DNA of 64,000 nucleotides from an uncultured Oceanospirillaceae bacterium (lineage in GTDB: Bacteria > Pseudomonadota > Gammaproteobacteria > Pseudomonadales > Balneatricaceae), in the NCBI GenBank assembly GCA_937138495.1, contig CAKZPE010000036.1, forward strand, positions 1 to 64,000. Direction: 5' to 3'. A program made the position numbers and the translations under genes. The notes under the pieces are model-generated. The model ran no database searches. It worked only from the letters and a program-made list of their open reading frames with translations, and was not told where the DNA came from. Numbering within the stretch: the stretch's first letter is position 1; each line of letters starts with the position of its first letter. Below, one piece after another: positions 8,394 to 17,397 of this stretch.

Positions 8394-8429
8394 TGTACTT
8401 TGTACATAGCATAGCAGGTACTTTGTACC
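8394..8429. promoter_or_regulatory. Twin palindromic operators of the RelE/XRE module
   Basis: TGTACTTTGTACA (8394-8406) and GGTACTTTGTACC (8417-8429) share the core GTACTTTGTAC. Their centres are 23 bases apart, about two helical turns, and they sit 10-45 bases before the toxin start. This is the expected layout for cooperative autorepression by the XRE antitoxin. Confidence 0.65.
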
Positions 8430-8587
8430 CTTAAAATCCTTTTATCCAGATTAACACAGCATACTGAAGCCTCTCCACCAACAACCTATGCAGGCAAAAT
8501 TGTGTATCTTTTTTGGCAGAATAACTCTCAATAAAAAAAATTTCCAAAACAACCTGGAAATCGAAAACAGAAGACCCCAATACGAAT

Positions 8588-8701
8588 ATCGCCGGCCGGA
8601 GCACCATTTCTGCAATCCTGAACTGAAAACGGGAGATAACCAAACAACAGGCGAAGAAACTGGCCGCGTTCTTTAAGACACCGGTTGAGGTGTTTTTGTA
8701 A
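8588..8701 (+). pseudogene. Decayed higA 3' fragment
   Basis: In frame this stretch reads IAGRSTISAILN, then a TGA stop at 8624-8626, then KREITKQQAKKLAAFFKTPV to a TAA, nearly identical to the last 37 codons of higA at 7161-7637. It has no start codon and lacks the first three quarters of the gene. It is a remnant of a duplicated or rearranged higA. Confidence 0.85.
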
Positions 8702-8721
8702 GCCTGTGGAAGGAAAACACA

Positions 8722-8779
8722 AATAGAAAAGCCAGAGGAAATCTTGTGTGAATAGAAAAGCCAGAGGAAATCTTGTGTG
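8722..8779 (+). repeat. Perfect 29-base tandem duplication
   Basis: Positions 8722-8750 and 8751-8779 are identical, each starting AATAGAAAAGCCAGAGG and ending CTTGTGTG. It lies in the spacer between the higA remnant and its terminator arm. Confidence 0.9.
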
Positions 8780-8844
8780 ATTTCAACTCTGGCTCATTTT
8801 TAAAGTGAAAGACAAAAGGTAAGACCTGATCCCCTTACCTTCTA

Positions 8845-9252
8845 TCAGAGAACCTGTGCAGCGATAACGCCGATCCCGTCTTTACCGCCCAGCTGACGTT
8901 CGATTTCCTCCTCAATCATCGCCTCTATCTTCATCCGCTCTTCATAAGGCATATTCTTCAGCGACTCTTCGGTCATCCCCATTTCTTCCAGCATCTGATA
9001 GCGAATGAGCTCAGCCGGGCTCATAGAGAGTAACCGCATCAGTTCATCCCGGTGGTTCACGGTACTTTTCTCTTCAGTACTGGTGACCTGCTCACTGGCG
9101 GAGGGCGCGTCTTCCTGTTTGCTCTTTGCGGTTTCAGCCAGTTTAGCTGCCTGCTCAGCCAGTAAATCAGCAAAGGCAGACGGGCCAGCCGCTTTTTGGC
9201 TGTTGGCAGTACCGGTAAAACCGGGTTGAGTAACCGAATCGATCCTGATCAT
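8845..9252 (-). CDS. Conserved hypothetical protein, acidic and helical
   Basis: A 135-residue protein with no signal peptide or membrane helix. The N-terminal half is low-complexity (Ala, Ser, Lys, Glu rich) and the C-terminal half is a charged helical block, HRDELMRLLSMSPAELI then LEEMGMTEESLKNMPYEE, ending in a Glu-rich helix. Small proteins with this MGMTEESLxxMPxEER arrangement are familiar from Pseudomonas-like bacteria, but I know of no function. The start at 9252 is fixed by TCAGGAGACAAC before ATG; upstream in-frame codons lack a ribosome site. Confidence 0.7.
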   Translation of the reverse strand: MIRIDSVTQPGFTGTANSQKAAGPSAFADLLAEQAAKLAETAKSKQEDAPSASEQVTSTEEKSTVNHRDELMRLLSMSPAELIRYQMLEEMGMTEESLKNMPYEERMKIEAMIEEEIERQLGGKDGIGVIAAQVL

Positions 9253-9560
9253 GTTGTCTCCTGATGCATAAAACTGGTCATGACGCTTGCCATGACGTTT
9301 AACATTACAGATAACAATGGTTAGCAGATTCCGTGCCACACCCGCAGGCAGGCATTATCAGGAGTTCAGCAGTTTAAGCGGCAACAGTATGCCGATGAAC
9401 AGACAACGATATGCAAAGGGTTGCAGCTTAGGAGGTGACTCGCAGATATGGCAGGGTACAGAACGGGGATATTACGGGGCTGACCTCCGGGCTGAAATTA
9501 CGGCTTAATTCAGGGCACAGTGCTTACTTTGCCCTCAGGGGCCCTTCAAATATTCGCGCA
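9253..9560. other. Intergenic region with no convincing gene
   Basis: A strong Shine-Dalgarno-like TAGGAGGTGA at 9429-9438 stands nine bases before an ATG at 9448, but the frame closes after 11 codons. No conserved element is recognised. A loose inverted repeat (GGGCA / TGCCC) around 9513-9537 may end the binding-protein transcript. Confidence 0.4.
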
Positions 9561-10256
9561 TTACTGCCGGTCTAAAATGGACGTATTGAGCCGCTTCATA
9601 AAGTCCGGAGACGACTTTAAGAACTGCTTGTTAATGTAGATACCAAAGGGTTTATCCACCTGAACAATCTGTACAAACTGATCCGGACTTATGCCCTGCT
9701 CACGGCAGCTTTCCAGAAAAACTCTCTCCGCCAGAAATACAGCATCGACCCGCTTGGCTGCCAGCATCCGTGGCAACTGCGCCACATCAACCGGGGCAAT
9801 GCCCACATTATAATCCCCGGATAACAGCCACTTGTGAGTGTTCGTGCCTTTTTGGGAAGCAATAACCGCATTCTTTTGGAAGATAAAATTACCGGGAAAT
9901 AACTCCGTGTCTTTCAATAAAAACCATGACCAGCGGTTCTGCATCACCGGCTCAGAGAACTCAGCAACCTGATTTCGCTCGTCATTCTCAGACGCCAGAA
10001 AAATCCCATCCACGCCGTTCGTCTTCAGTTCCTGTACCGCCCGCTTATAGTTGGGAGCCAGTACCAGTTCATAGGGAACCCCCACCGCTTCCATAATCTC
10101 CCTGACCTCATCCACACCGATCCCTTTGAACTGCCCCCCTTCGTAATAGGTGAACGGTTTAAAATCAGGGACCATCAGCGTCAGGGGGTTCGCACTGACC
10201 AAAGCGCTCAGCACCAGTGACATAGCGACCAGACATCTTAATGTGAACTGCATCAT
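9561..10256 (-). CDS. Stand-alone periplasmic solute-binding protein (family 3 type)
   Basis: Exported protein of 231 residues with a signal peptide at residues 1-22 (LSALVSANP). LTLMVPDFKPFTYYEGGQ and GVDEVREIMEAVGVPYEL form the usual first beta-alpha unit of SBP_bac_3 proteins, and ELKTNGVDGIFLASEN the second. No permease or ATPase gene is near, so it may feed another transporter or act as a sensor. Two adjacent ATG codons are possible starts; the second has the better spacing to GGGGGA. The ligand cannot be predicted. Confidence 0.75.
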   Translation of the reverse strand: MMQFTLRCLVAMSLVLSALVSANPLTLMVPDFKPFTYYEGGQFKGIGVDEVREIMEAVGVPYELVLAPNYKRAVQELKTNGVDGIFLASENDERNQVAEFSEPVMQNRWSWFLLKDTELFPGNFIFQKNAVIASQKGTNTHKWLLSGDYNVGIAPVDVAQLPRMLAAKRVDAVFLAERVFLESCREQGISPDQFVQIVQVDKPFGIYINKQFLKSSPDFMKRLNTSILDRQ

Positions 10257-10557
10257 TATCCCCCAAGACTGTGCATTTATTGATCACCACTCTACTGGAA
10301 ATCCGGAAGAACTGAAAACGGCGCCTCCTCTTTATAGGTACTAAAGTGATGCGGGGACGTCAGGTGTTGTTCTTTGGTGTTATTGCGCTTCTGCAGAAAG
10401 CAAAAGGCAAGACCTGCCCCTTAAGCTCATACACTCAAGTTCATACAACATGACCTACCTTCCTCCACTCCGTTTTGTAAAACAAATGTCGGGAACATTT
10501 CTTCTACTCAACGGCCGTTAACCTGCGCTCAGTTTATTAACCTGACTGGGATTCACT
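10257..10557. other. Divergent promoter region, binding protein / cytochrome c
   Basis: A 301-base gap between divergent genes. It should contain both promoters, but I see no recognisable operator, RNA or repeat. Confidence 0.4.
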
Positions 10558-10914
10558 ATGAAATACGCCTTTGCAGGCCTGGGCGCTTTAGGTGTCGCAG
10601 GTATGATCTTTATTGCCAGCAGTGTTACATCAGAGTCTGCGCAGGCCGCCGACCTGAATAACGGCCAGGCCCAGTTTCAGACCAACTGTCAGGTTTGCCA
10701 CGGGAATAAAGGCTGGGGAAATGGCCCTGCCGCAGCAGGTATGCAGGAGAAGCCTGCGAACATCAGTAAGAAACTGAATTCGATTTTTCAGACAGACGCC
10801 AAACTGACGCAGGATGTAATGGGGGGTAAAACCGGCATGCCGGCATTCAAAGGTGTGCTGAGCAAGAAGGATGTTGCGGATATCTTCGCCTATATCCGCA
10901 GTATTAACCCTTAA
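10558..10914 (+). CDS. Exported mono-haem cytochrome c (class I type)
   Basis: A 118-residue exported protein with a signal peptide (residues 1-31, ending QAADL) and one haem site CQVCH at about residues 45-49. A Met in the TGMPAFKGVL segment (about residue 94) is the likely sixth haem ligand, and DVADIFAYIRSI forms the C-terminal helix common to class I cytochromes. It resembles the small soluble electron carriers of this class. It ends only seven bases from the convergent amidohydrolase gene. Its redox partner is unknown. Confidence 0.88.
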   Translation: MKYAFAGLGALGVAGMIFIASSVTSESAQAADLNNGQAQFQTNCQVCHGNKGWGNGPAAAGMQEKPANISKKLNSIFQTDAKLTQDVMGGKTGMPAFKGVLSKKDVADIFAYIRSINP

Positions 10915-10921
10915 GTCTTTT

Positions 10922-12661
10922 TTAATTCTGAGGCTGTGTGTAAACAGGCTTACCGGCGAAGTAGGTTTCCTGTACCTGTGTTTCACTGATATCCGACGCA
11001 GGGATCGCAAAGATGTCCCGGTCCAGCACCACAAAGTCTGCAGCCTTACCCGTTTCAATCGCCCCGGCCCGGTCTTCCACCCGAAGGGCTTTTGCGCCAT
11101 TCACGGTGAACATCTTCAGCGCCTGTGCAAGCGTGACTTTCTGTTCCGCCCACAGGGTCTGATCCGGGCGGGAGCCATCCGGTGCCTGGCGAGTCACAAA
11201 GGCTTCAATGCCCGGCCACGGATTCGCACTGGCCACCACCGGCCAGTCGGAACCGGCGGTCGGTGATGTACCGGCTTCAAGCATGGTTTTCGTGGCGCAA
11301 TAGCGCCCGGCACGTTCTTCCCCTAACAGGGCCATCATGCCGTCCACCAGCCCACTGGGAAACCAGAACATCGGTGAATAGTTGGCCACGGCATTCAGTT
11401 CAGCAAAACGGCCAACATCATCCGGGTCCACCAGGCAGGCATGGGCCAGGTCATGGCGCAAGCCCGTATTACCGTTTACCTCACGGGCAGCGTCTACAGC
11501 GTCCAGCATCACCCTGACCGCCCGGTCACCCACGGTATGGGCCTGTACGGTTATGCCCAGGGCATCCATCCAGATCAGGTCAGCAGTGAGTGTTTCCGGG
11601 GTTATTTCCAGTGTTCCCCGGTTACCTTCTTCTACCGGTAAATAGGGCTCCAGAAAAGCCGCCGTTCGGGTGGGCGGAATGCCGTCTACGGCGATCTTAC
11701 TGAAGCGGGTGTTCACTTCCGGGTGGTTATCACCGGCGTTGATCCGGGCGATAAACGCGGCCTTTTCAGTATCGTCAGGTTCGTTATGGGCATGCCAGCC
11801 AATGGAGAGCGCTGCATGTAAATTCAGCTCGCCCTGCTTATCCAGCGCTAAGTAAGTATCCACTTCGGGATCACCGGCAAAGGAGTCTTTCACCCCGATA
11901 ATGCCATAGCTGTGCAACAACTTTACCGCATGGCGCAGTGCCATCTTGTATTGCTCCGGGGTACGGCCGGGAACGGCCCGGCGCACCAGTTGTCCCGCAC
12001 CTTCTAAAAAGAATCCGGACATACCATTAGTATGCTGATCACGCCCGATCAGTTCAGCATAGGTGCGTGCTTCTTCCGGGGTGATGTTAGCAAGGGCCAT
12101 CGCCGCACTGTTTACCAGTACGTTGTGGTTACTGAAGTCCCGCAGTACCAGCGGGTGCCCCTGTGAGGCTTCATCCAGTTTTTGTAAGAATCCGGCAGCA
12201 TCCTGTGCGGCCTGTTGCTGTAAGCCCGGCCCCCAGGCACCGCCTTCAATCCAGCTGCCGTCAGAGGTTTTCTGTGCACAGGCCGCGACCGCATTTAACA
12301 GGCCAGACATGTCGGTATCGTTCGGGAAGTTACAGGTAAACAATGCTTCTTCCCCGCCGGACAACGCATGGATATGGCTGTCATACAGGCCGGGAATGAT
12401 CCGCTGCCCGGCCATGTCCCGCACCACCGTTTCCGGGTGTGCTGATATATAGGCCTGCACGGCCTGGTTATTGCCAACAACGGCGAATTTGCCGTCATCA
12501 ACCACCATTGCCTGCACTTGCTGCTGTGAATCACTGGCAGTAAAGATTTTTGCGTTGATGTACGCCTGCGGCGCTGCCGGTAATACCGCACTTAAGCTTG
12601 CTGCTAACGTGCCTGCGGCCAGCATTCGCCACGTCCGTTGTGGCCTTAATTGAATCGTCAT
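10922..12661 (-). CDS. Exported amidohydrolase, YtcJ-like
   Basis: Metal-dependent hydrolase of 579 residues with an N-terminal signal peptide (about residues 1-32), so probably periplasmic. GQRIIPGLYDSHIHALSGG near residue 85-105 carries the HxH metal ligands of the amidohydrolase superfamily, and VQAHTVGDRAV and GSDWPV later in the chain supply further His and Asp ligands. The C-terminal GKAADFVVLDRDIF closes the composite beta sandwich. Length and motifs fit the YtcJ subgroup (amidohydrolase family 3), whose substrates are mostly unknown. A LysR regulator is divergent and may control it. A paralogue lies at 54334-56010. Confidence 0.85.
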   Translation of the reverse strand: MTIQLRPQRTWRMLAAGTLAASLSAVLPAAPQAYINAKIFTASDSQQQVQAMVVDDGKFAVVGNNQAVQAYISAHPETVVRDMAGQRIIPGLYDSHIHALSGGEEALFTCNFPNDTDMSGLLNAVAACAQKTSDGSWIEGGAWGPGLQQQAAQDAAGFLQKLDEASQGHPLVLRDFSNHNVLVNSAAMALANITPEEARTYAELIGRDQHTNGMSGFFLEGAGQLVRRAVPGRTPEQYKMALRHAVKLLHSYGIIGVKDSFAGDPEVDTYLALDKQGELNLHAALSIGWHAHNEPDDTEKAAFIARINAGDNHPEVNTRFSKIAVDGIPPTRTAAFLEPYLPVEEGNRGTLEITPETLTADLIWMDALGITVQAHTVGDRAVRVMLDAVDAAREVNGNTGLRHDLAHACLVDPDDVGRFAELNAVANYSPMFWFPSGLVDGMMALLGEERAGRYCATKTMLEAGTSPTAGSDWPVVASANPWPGIEAFVTRQAPDGSRPDQTLWAEQKVTLAQALKMFTVNGAKALRVEDRAGAIETGKAADFVVLDRDIFAIPASDISETQVQETYFAGKPVYTQPQN

Positions 12662-12827
12662 CTGTGCACCTGAGTTGTGAAAAAGGTCTCCGCTATCTTA
12701 CTTGCGCTTTAAATGCACAATAAACCACAATCCTTTCACACCTTTGTTGCATAATACGCACGGTATAACTCAACATTCAGCCGGATAAAACCTGAGCAAA
12801 TCTCCGGGTAACAGAGGGAACACATTT

Positions 12828-13721
12828 ATGGACCGGATTCTCGCCGCTGAAGTATTCGTCGCCACCGTGGAACACGGCAGTATCACCGCTGCTGCCAGTA
12901 CGCTGGACATGTCCCGCTCGATGGCGTCCCGCTACTTAAGTGAAATGGAAAACTGGGCAGGCAACCGGTTGTTGCACCGCTCGACCCGTAAAATTTCCTT
13001 AACCGGTACCGGCGAAGAAGTACTCCGGGATTGCCGTCAGTTACTGGCCATTGCCCATAACCTGCCAGACCAGCATTCCACGGAGGATCAGCCCCCACGG
13101 GGGAACCTGCGCGTCAGCTGTTCGCAGTTTCTGGCACAGAGTATTTTGCCCGGCATTCTGCAGGGGTTTCTGCAACGCTACCCGCATATCTGCCTGGATA
13201 TTCATATCAGTAACGATGCGGTGAATCTGGTGGAGCAGCGGATTGATCTGGCCCTCCGAATCACCAATAACCTGGACCCAAACCTGATCGCCCGGCCATT
13301 AGGCAAATGTTCGTCAGTGCTCTGCGCCACCCGCCACTATCTTGAACAGACAGGTACTCCCCAGACCCCACAGCAGCTCACCGACCATAATTGCCTGACG
13401 TATTCTTACTTCGGTAACAGCCTGTGGCATTTTCGCAGTATCCGCGGAGAAGAAATCACGATACCGGTCAGTGGCAACCTCAGCGCCAATGAATCCATGA
13501 CACTGATGGAGAGCACCCTGTTAGGCATGGGAATCAGCCATCAGCCCAAATTCGTTGCTCAGCCTTATTTCGAAAATGGCAGGCTACAGCAGGTACTGGC
13601 TGATTACCCGCTGGAGCAGATGAATATTTCCGGTATTTATCAGTCCCGTAAACATCAGCCACGGCCATTACGGGTACTACTGGATTATCTGGTGGATGCA
13701 TTTGTCGGGCTGGATCTGTAA
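12828..13721 (+). CDS. LysR-family transcriptional regulator
   Basis: LysR-type regulator of 297 residues. The N-terminal winged HTH (1-60) reads VFVATVEHGSITAAASTLDMSRSMASRYLSEME with a typical helix pair; the effector-binding domain starts about residue 88 with GNLRVSCSQFLAQ. It is divergent from the exported amidohydrolase across 166 bases, the standard layout for control of the neighbour. The effector is unknown. Confidence 0.9.
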   Translation: MDRILAAEVFVATVEHGSITAAASTLDMSRSMASRYLSEMENWAGNRLLHRSTRKISLTGTGEEVLRDCRQLLAIAHNLPDQHSTEDQPPRGNLRVSCSQFLAQSILPGILQGFLQRYPHICLDIHISNDAVNLVEQRIDLALRITNNLDPNLIARPLGKCSSVLCATRHYLEQTGTPQTPQQLTDHNCLTYSYFGNSLWHFRSIRGEEITIPVSGNLSANESMTLMESTLLGMGISHQPKFVAQPYFENGRLQQVLADYPLEQMNISGIYQSRKHQPRPLRVLLDYLVDAFVGLDL

Positions 13722-13925
13722 ACACCTGCGGTTCTTAACCTTTCTTTTACCGTTCTCCCCGTATAACAGCTGCCAAACTGACCGCGACACCTCTCAGGGT
13801 TAACAGGCCCTGCTTTCGGCATCGCAACGGTTGTTTTTAACAGGCCTTGCCGGAAAGTCTGCTCATGAAGGAGTGCCCCCCCGCGTTCCCTATCGGTTCA
13901 GTGACCGGCAGGGTCTGTTTCTTTT

Positions 13926-14369
13926 TCAGAAAAACCAGCCGGTTTTGAATGACACGCCCACCACCACGAACAGCACCGATATCACCGTGACCGGAATGAT
14001 ATGCCAGGCCAGTGAAACCAGATTATCTGCCGAGAGTTTCGGAATCACCCGCAGCCGGGCATCAATGGCCAGCAGGAATGTGCACAGCAGCAGTATCAGC
14101 TTACAACTGATCACCCGGGAAATCGGATCAGAAAAGTCGAACCATAGGGAAAAGTCCGGTAACAGCCGGTAGGCCAGGTGCAGGCCCGTGAGCACCTGAA
14201 TGATCAGCGCCGGTATGCCGATTTTCTCAAAGCCGGATTCAAATGCCTTAATGTAGGCAACATCGGAATGTTTCAGCACCCTGGGTAAAACGCCAACGGC
14301 CAGCACCAGGTGCCCGCCAGTCCAGACCGTCGCCGCCAGAACATGTAACAACAAAAAGATCTCATACAT
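13926..14369 (-). CDS. CopD-like four-helix membrane protein
   Basis: Integral membrane protein of 147 residues with about four hydrophobic helices. The N-terminal LLHVLAATVWTGGHL and GLHLAYRL segments place conserved His residues in the membrane, as in the CopD domain family linked to copper handling. The protein is a stand-alone domain rather than a fusion to CopC. A Fur-like site just upstream of the start hints at metal-responsive control, more iron than copper. The exact metal or haem role is unknown. Confidence 0.65.
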   Translation of the reverse strand: MYEIFLLLHVLAATVWTGGHLVLAVGVLPRVLKHSDVAYIKAFESGFEKIGIPALIIQVLTGLHLAYRLLPDFSLWFDFSDPISRVISCKLILLLCTFLLAIDARLRVIPKLSADNLVSLAWHIIPVTVISVLFVVVGVSFKTGWFF

Positions 14370-14814
14370 TGTGCAGCGCTCCCTACAAAGAAAATGAGAA
14401 TGGTTATTAACTCTCTACCTTATACCCCTCAGGAGCAGCAGAAGAATTGATCTTGCTCAGGTGAATTGAACTGAAGCAAAAATACAGACATTTTTTGCTG
14501 CAAACGCGAACAGATATGTTAGGAATCACTTCGCTTCTAACCCTGTGTTTTCGTTTTTCTGAACGACATAATCCACAGTCAATACCTAGCCTTTGATTTT
14601 TTGCAGTTTTTTTTATATATTTTTTAACAGAATCGTATTGATATATTTAACTTATTGATTTTAAAAGGATAAATTTCAGATGGTGCGATTATGAACGATT
14701 TGTTAAAAACCCTGTAATGATGCGGCCTGAAGCCATCTGCCCCAATAATATTCACAGAGTTATCCACAGAATCTGTGAGTAATTCACCGGTACATAACTC
14801 AGCTGAGCAGGCAT
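14370..14814. other. A+T-rich intergenic region
   Basis: This gap between the CopD-like gene and the glpK terminator holds the Fur-like site and, at 14760-14768, one perfect DnaA-box nonamer TTATCCACA flanked by CACAGA / TCTGTG arms (14753-14758 and 14771-14776). An A+T-rich stretch covers 14590-14700. One box is too little to call an origin. Confidence 0.4.
14390..14408. promoter_or_regulatory. Candidate Fur box upstream of the CopD-like gene
   Basis: GAAAATGAGAATGGTTATT agrees with the 19-base Fur consensus at 14 positions and lies 21 bases from the start codon, where bound Fur would block initiation. Scored by eye. Confidence 0.5.
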
Positions 14815-14851
14815 AAAAAAGGAGGCAGTCAGATCTCTCCGAATGCCTCCC
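14815..14851 (-). terminator. Rho-independent terminator of glpK
   Basis: On the minus strand GGAGGCA (14850-14844) pairs with TGCCTCC (14827-14821) and is followed by six T, 23 bases after the glpK stop. Confidence 0.85.
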
Positions 14852-14873
14852 AACAGAGCAAACTGTTACAGGA

Positions 14874-16358
14874 TTACTGGCCGCTTTGTACCCGCCGCAC
14901 CGCATCTTTCCAGCCGGCATAAAAACCGTCGCGGCGTGCTTTATCCATCGTCGGCTCAAAGCGCTTATCGCAATGCCACATATCCGCCAGTTGTTCCAGC
15001 GAGGTGAATACACCGGCCTGCAGGCCGGCCAGATACGCTGCGCCTAATGCGGTGGTTTCGATAATCTCCGGACGGTCGACATTCGCCCCGAGAATATCCG
15101 CCAGAAAATTAAGCACCCAGTTATTCGCCACCATGCCGCCATCTACCCGCAAGGTGGTTGGACGAACACCGTCGCTTTCCATGGCTTTTTGCAGGTCCTT
15201 GGTCTGGTAGCACACAGACTGCAGCCCGGCGGTGACAATTTCTTTAATGCCGGTATCCCGGGTCAGGCCGAATATCGCCCCGCGGGCATCCGGGTCCCAG
15301 TAAGGTGCGCCCAGGCCGGTAAAGGCAGGCACCAGAAACACCCCGTGATCCAGTGGCGTCTGCTCCGCCAGCGGCTCGGTGTCACCGGCTCCCTGAATCA
15401 GTTGCAGGCCGTCACGCAGCCATTGCACCGCGGCACCGGCCACAAAGATGCTGCCTTCCAGTGCATAAGTCGTTTTACCGTTCAGCCGGTATGCCACGGT
15501 TGTCAGCAAGCGGTTTTCAGACTTAAGCGCTTTGTCGCCGGTATTCAGCATCAGGAAGCAACCGGTCCCGTAAGTACTTTTCGCCATGCCTTCCCGGTAG
15601 CAGGTCTGGCCAAACAGCGCGGCTTGCTGGTCACCGGCAATGCCCAATACTGGCACTTCGGCCCCCAGCAACTCAGCTTCGGCGACGCCAAAGTCCGCGG
15701 CGGAGTCCATCACTTTCGGCAGCATACCGGCAGGAATATCCAGCAAACTGAGCAGTTCACTGTCCCATTCCTGGGTATGGATATTAAAAATCATGGTACG
15801 CGACGCATTGGTGGCGTCGGTACGGTGTACCTTACCCCCGGTCAGCTTCCACAGCAGGTAGCTGTCGACGGTGCCAAATGCCAGCTCTCCGGCTTCAGCA
15901 CGGGCGCGGGCACCGGGCACTTCTTCCAATATCCAGCGCAGCTTGGTGGCAGAAAAGTACGGGTCTAACAACAGGCCGGTTTTGGCCTGCACGCTGTCGC
16001 CATGCCCCTGATCACTCAGCTGGCGGCAATATTCAGCGGTACGGCGGTCCTGCCAGACAATCGCGTTGTACACCGGTTCGCCGGTTTTCCGGTCCCATAC
16101 CAGGGTGGTTTCCCGCTGGTTGGTAATGCCAATCGCCAGCAACTCAGTGGCGCTGATCTGCGCGTCTTTCAGCACCTGACGGGCGGTACGCAATACCGTG
16201 TCCCAGAGGTCTGCCGGGTTATGTTCCACCCAGCCGTCATTCGGAAAGTGCTGGGTAAACTCTTCCTGCGCAACCTTATGTACCCGGCCTTCAGCCGTAA
16301 ACAGAATCGCCCGGGAACTGGTTGTCCCCTGGTCAACAGATAAAATGTAACCTGACAT
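14874..16358 (-). CDS. glpK: Glycerol kinase
   Basis: Cytosolic FGGY-family kinase of 494 residues that phosphorylates glycerol to sn-glycerol 3-phosphate. [17 protein letters not shown] at the N-terminus binds phosphate; [27 protein letters not shown] and the C-terminal [12 protein letters not shown] are the family signatures. Length is normal for GlpK. The start at 16358 has an AAGAAAGGC ribosome site; the 13-codon longer frame does not match the family. It is divergent from glpR and a GlpR-type operator sits 102 bases upstream. No glpF facilitator gene is beside it. Confidence 0.97.
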   Translation of the reverse strand: MSGYILSVDQGTTSSRAILFTAEGRVHKVAQEEFTQHFPNDGWVEHNPADLWDTVLRTARQVLKDAQISATELLAIGITNQRETTLVWDRKTGEPVYNAIVWQDRRTAEYCRQLSDQGHGDSVQAKTGLLLDPYFSATKLRWILEEVPGARARAEAGELAFGTVDSYLLWKLTGGKVHRTDATNASRTMIFNIHTQEWDSELLSLLDIPAGMLPKVMDSAADFGVAEAELLGAEVPVLGIAGDQQAALFGQTCYREGMAKSTYGTGCFLMLNTGDKALKSENRLLTTVAYRLNGKTTYALEGSIFVAGAAVQWLRDGLQLIQGAGDTEPLAEQTPLDHGVFLVPAFTGLGAPYWDPDARGAIFGLTRDTGIKEIVTAGLQSVCYQTKDLQKAMESDGVRPTTLRVDGGMVANNWVLNFLADILGANVDRPEIIETTALGAAYLAGLQAGVFTSLEQLADMWHCDKRFEPTMDKARRDGFYAGWKDAVRRVQSGQ

Positions 16359-16459
16359 AGGAAAGCCTTTCTTGTGGATCTGCTGCAACGTTGACACAGC
16401 CAGCAGTAAAAATAATTATTCTTTTCGCTATTTCACTATTTAGGCTAAATTAACACAGT

Positions 16460-16479
16460 GATTTTCGAATATGAACTTT
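16460..16479. promoter_or_regulatory. GlpR operator upstream of glpK
   Basis: GATTTTCGAATATGAACTTT matches the E. coli GlpR consensus (TCG, four A/T, CGA core with A/T arms) at 17 of 20 positions. It lies between the divergent glpK and glpR and could control both. Confidence 0.65.
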
Positions 16480-16638
16480 AACCGCAATAACCGGTGAAAT
16501 TAATGACGCTAATAGCCCCGTATGCGATAATTTTCACCCGTTCTGCCCCATCCGTTTCAGATGAGGAATTCGCCGGGAACATTTCCCCAACATGGGTAAT
16601 TAACCGGTGCCAGACGTAACCGAAAACAGGGTCAGTCA

Positions 16639-17397
16639 ATGAATCAAAGCCAGCGCCATGCGGAAATACTCAAACTTGTGCAACACAAAGGGTTCGTCAG
16701 CATTGATGAACTGGTGACACACTTTAAAGTAACCCCGCAGACGATTCGCCGCGATCTGAACCAACTGGCGGACGAGAAAAAACTGTTACGCCACCACGGC
16801 GGTGCCGGCGGTGAATCCAGCACAGTGAATGCCTCGTACCAGTCCCGTAAGATCATGAATCTGGAAGCAAAAGAGCGCATTGCCAGAGAGCTGGTCAAGC
16901 TGATTCCGGACGGCGCTTCGCTGTTCATTAATATTGGTACCACCACCGAAACCATTGCCCGGGCGTTGCTGAACCACCGGGATCTGAAAGTCGTCACCAA
17001 TAACATCCACGTGGCAACTATTCTGGCCACCAAGGAAGATTTCACCGTGATCATCGCTGCCGGGGAAGTACGCCACCGGGACGGCGGCATTGTGGGTGAA
17101 GCTACCAGCGACTTCATCAGCCAGTTCCATATGGACTTCGGCATCATCGGCATCAGCGGCATCAGCATGGACGGTTCACTGCTGGACTTCGACTACCGTG
17201 AAGTTCGGGTTGCGCAGGCCATGATCGAACATTCCCGCAGTGTTATTTTAGCGGTCGATAATTCTAAGTTTGGCCGCAGCGCTATGGTTAAGCAGGGCTC
17301 TATCACCCAGGTGGATCACCTGTATACCGATATGCAGCCGCCGCAGGCCATCAGCGAAATTCTCGACGAACACGAAATCCACTTACAGATCGCCTGA
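16639..17397 (+). CDS. glpR: DeoR-family glycerol-3-phosphate regulon repressor
   Basis: DeoR-type repressor of 252 residues. The winged HTH at residues 1-57 includes HKGFVSIDELVTHFKVT and PQTIRRDLNQLADE; the sugar-phosphate-binding domain carries NIGTTTETIARAL and ILAVDNSKFGRSAMV. Length is as in E. coli GlpR. Glycerol 3-phosphate is the expected inducer. The gene lies between glpK and glpD, and consensus GlpR operators precede both, which makes GlpR a firm reading rather than another DeoR member. Confidence 0.93.
   Translation: MNQSQRHAEILKLVQHKGFVSIDELVTHFKVTPQTIRRDLNQLADEKKLLRHHGGAGGESSTVNASYQSRKIMNLEAKERIARELVKLIPDGASLFINIGTTTETIARALLNHRDLKVVTNNIHVATILATKEDFTVIIAAGEVRHRDGGIVGEATSDFISQFHMDFGIIGISGISMDGSLLDFDYREVRVAQAMIEHSRSVILAVDNSKFGRSAMVKQGSITQVDHLYTDMQPPQAISEILDEHEIHLQIA

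Larger units (their letters stand above)
8588..8803 (+). repeat. Direct repeat copy 2: higA 3' end plus terminator
   Basis: Second copy of the 7524-7710 sequence, longer because of an internal 29-base tandem duplication at 8722-8779. The hairpin arms AGCCAGAG (8759-8766) and CTCTGGCT (8787-8794) remain. Confidence 0.75.

Noticed and set aside
9448-9483. Eleven-codon frame behind a perfect Shine-Dalgarno
   Set aside because: Too short and without attenuator-like structure or a downstream same-strand gene; the ribosome-site match may be chance.
14590-14776. Replication origin around a DnaA box
   Set aside because: Only one perfect TTATCCACA and an A+T-rich tract; no cluster of boxes and no dnaA, gidA or parAB genes nearby.
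15189-15968. 259-codon plus-strand frame
   Set aside because: It lies wholly antisense within glpK, has no ribosome site and no recognisable protein pattern.
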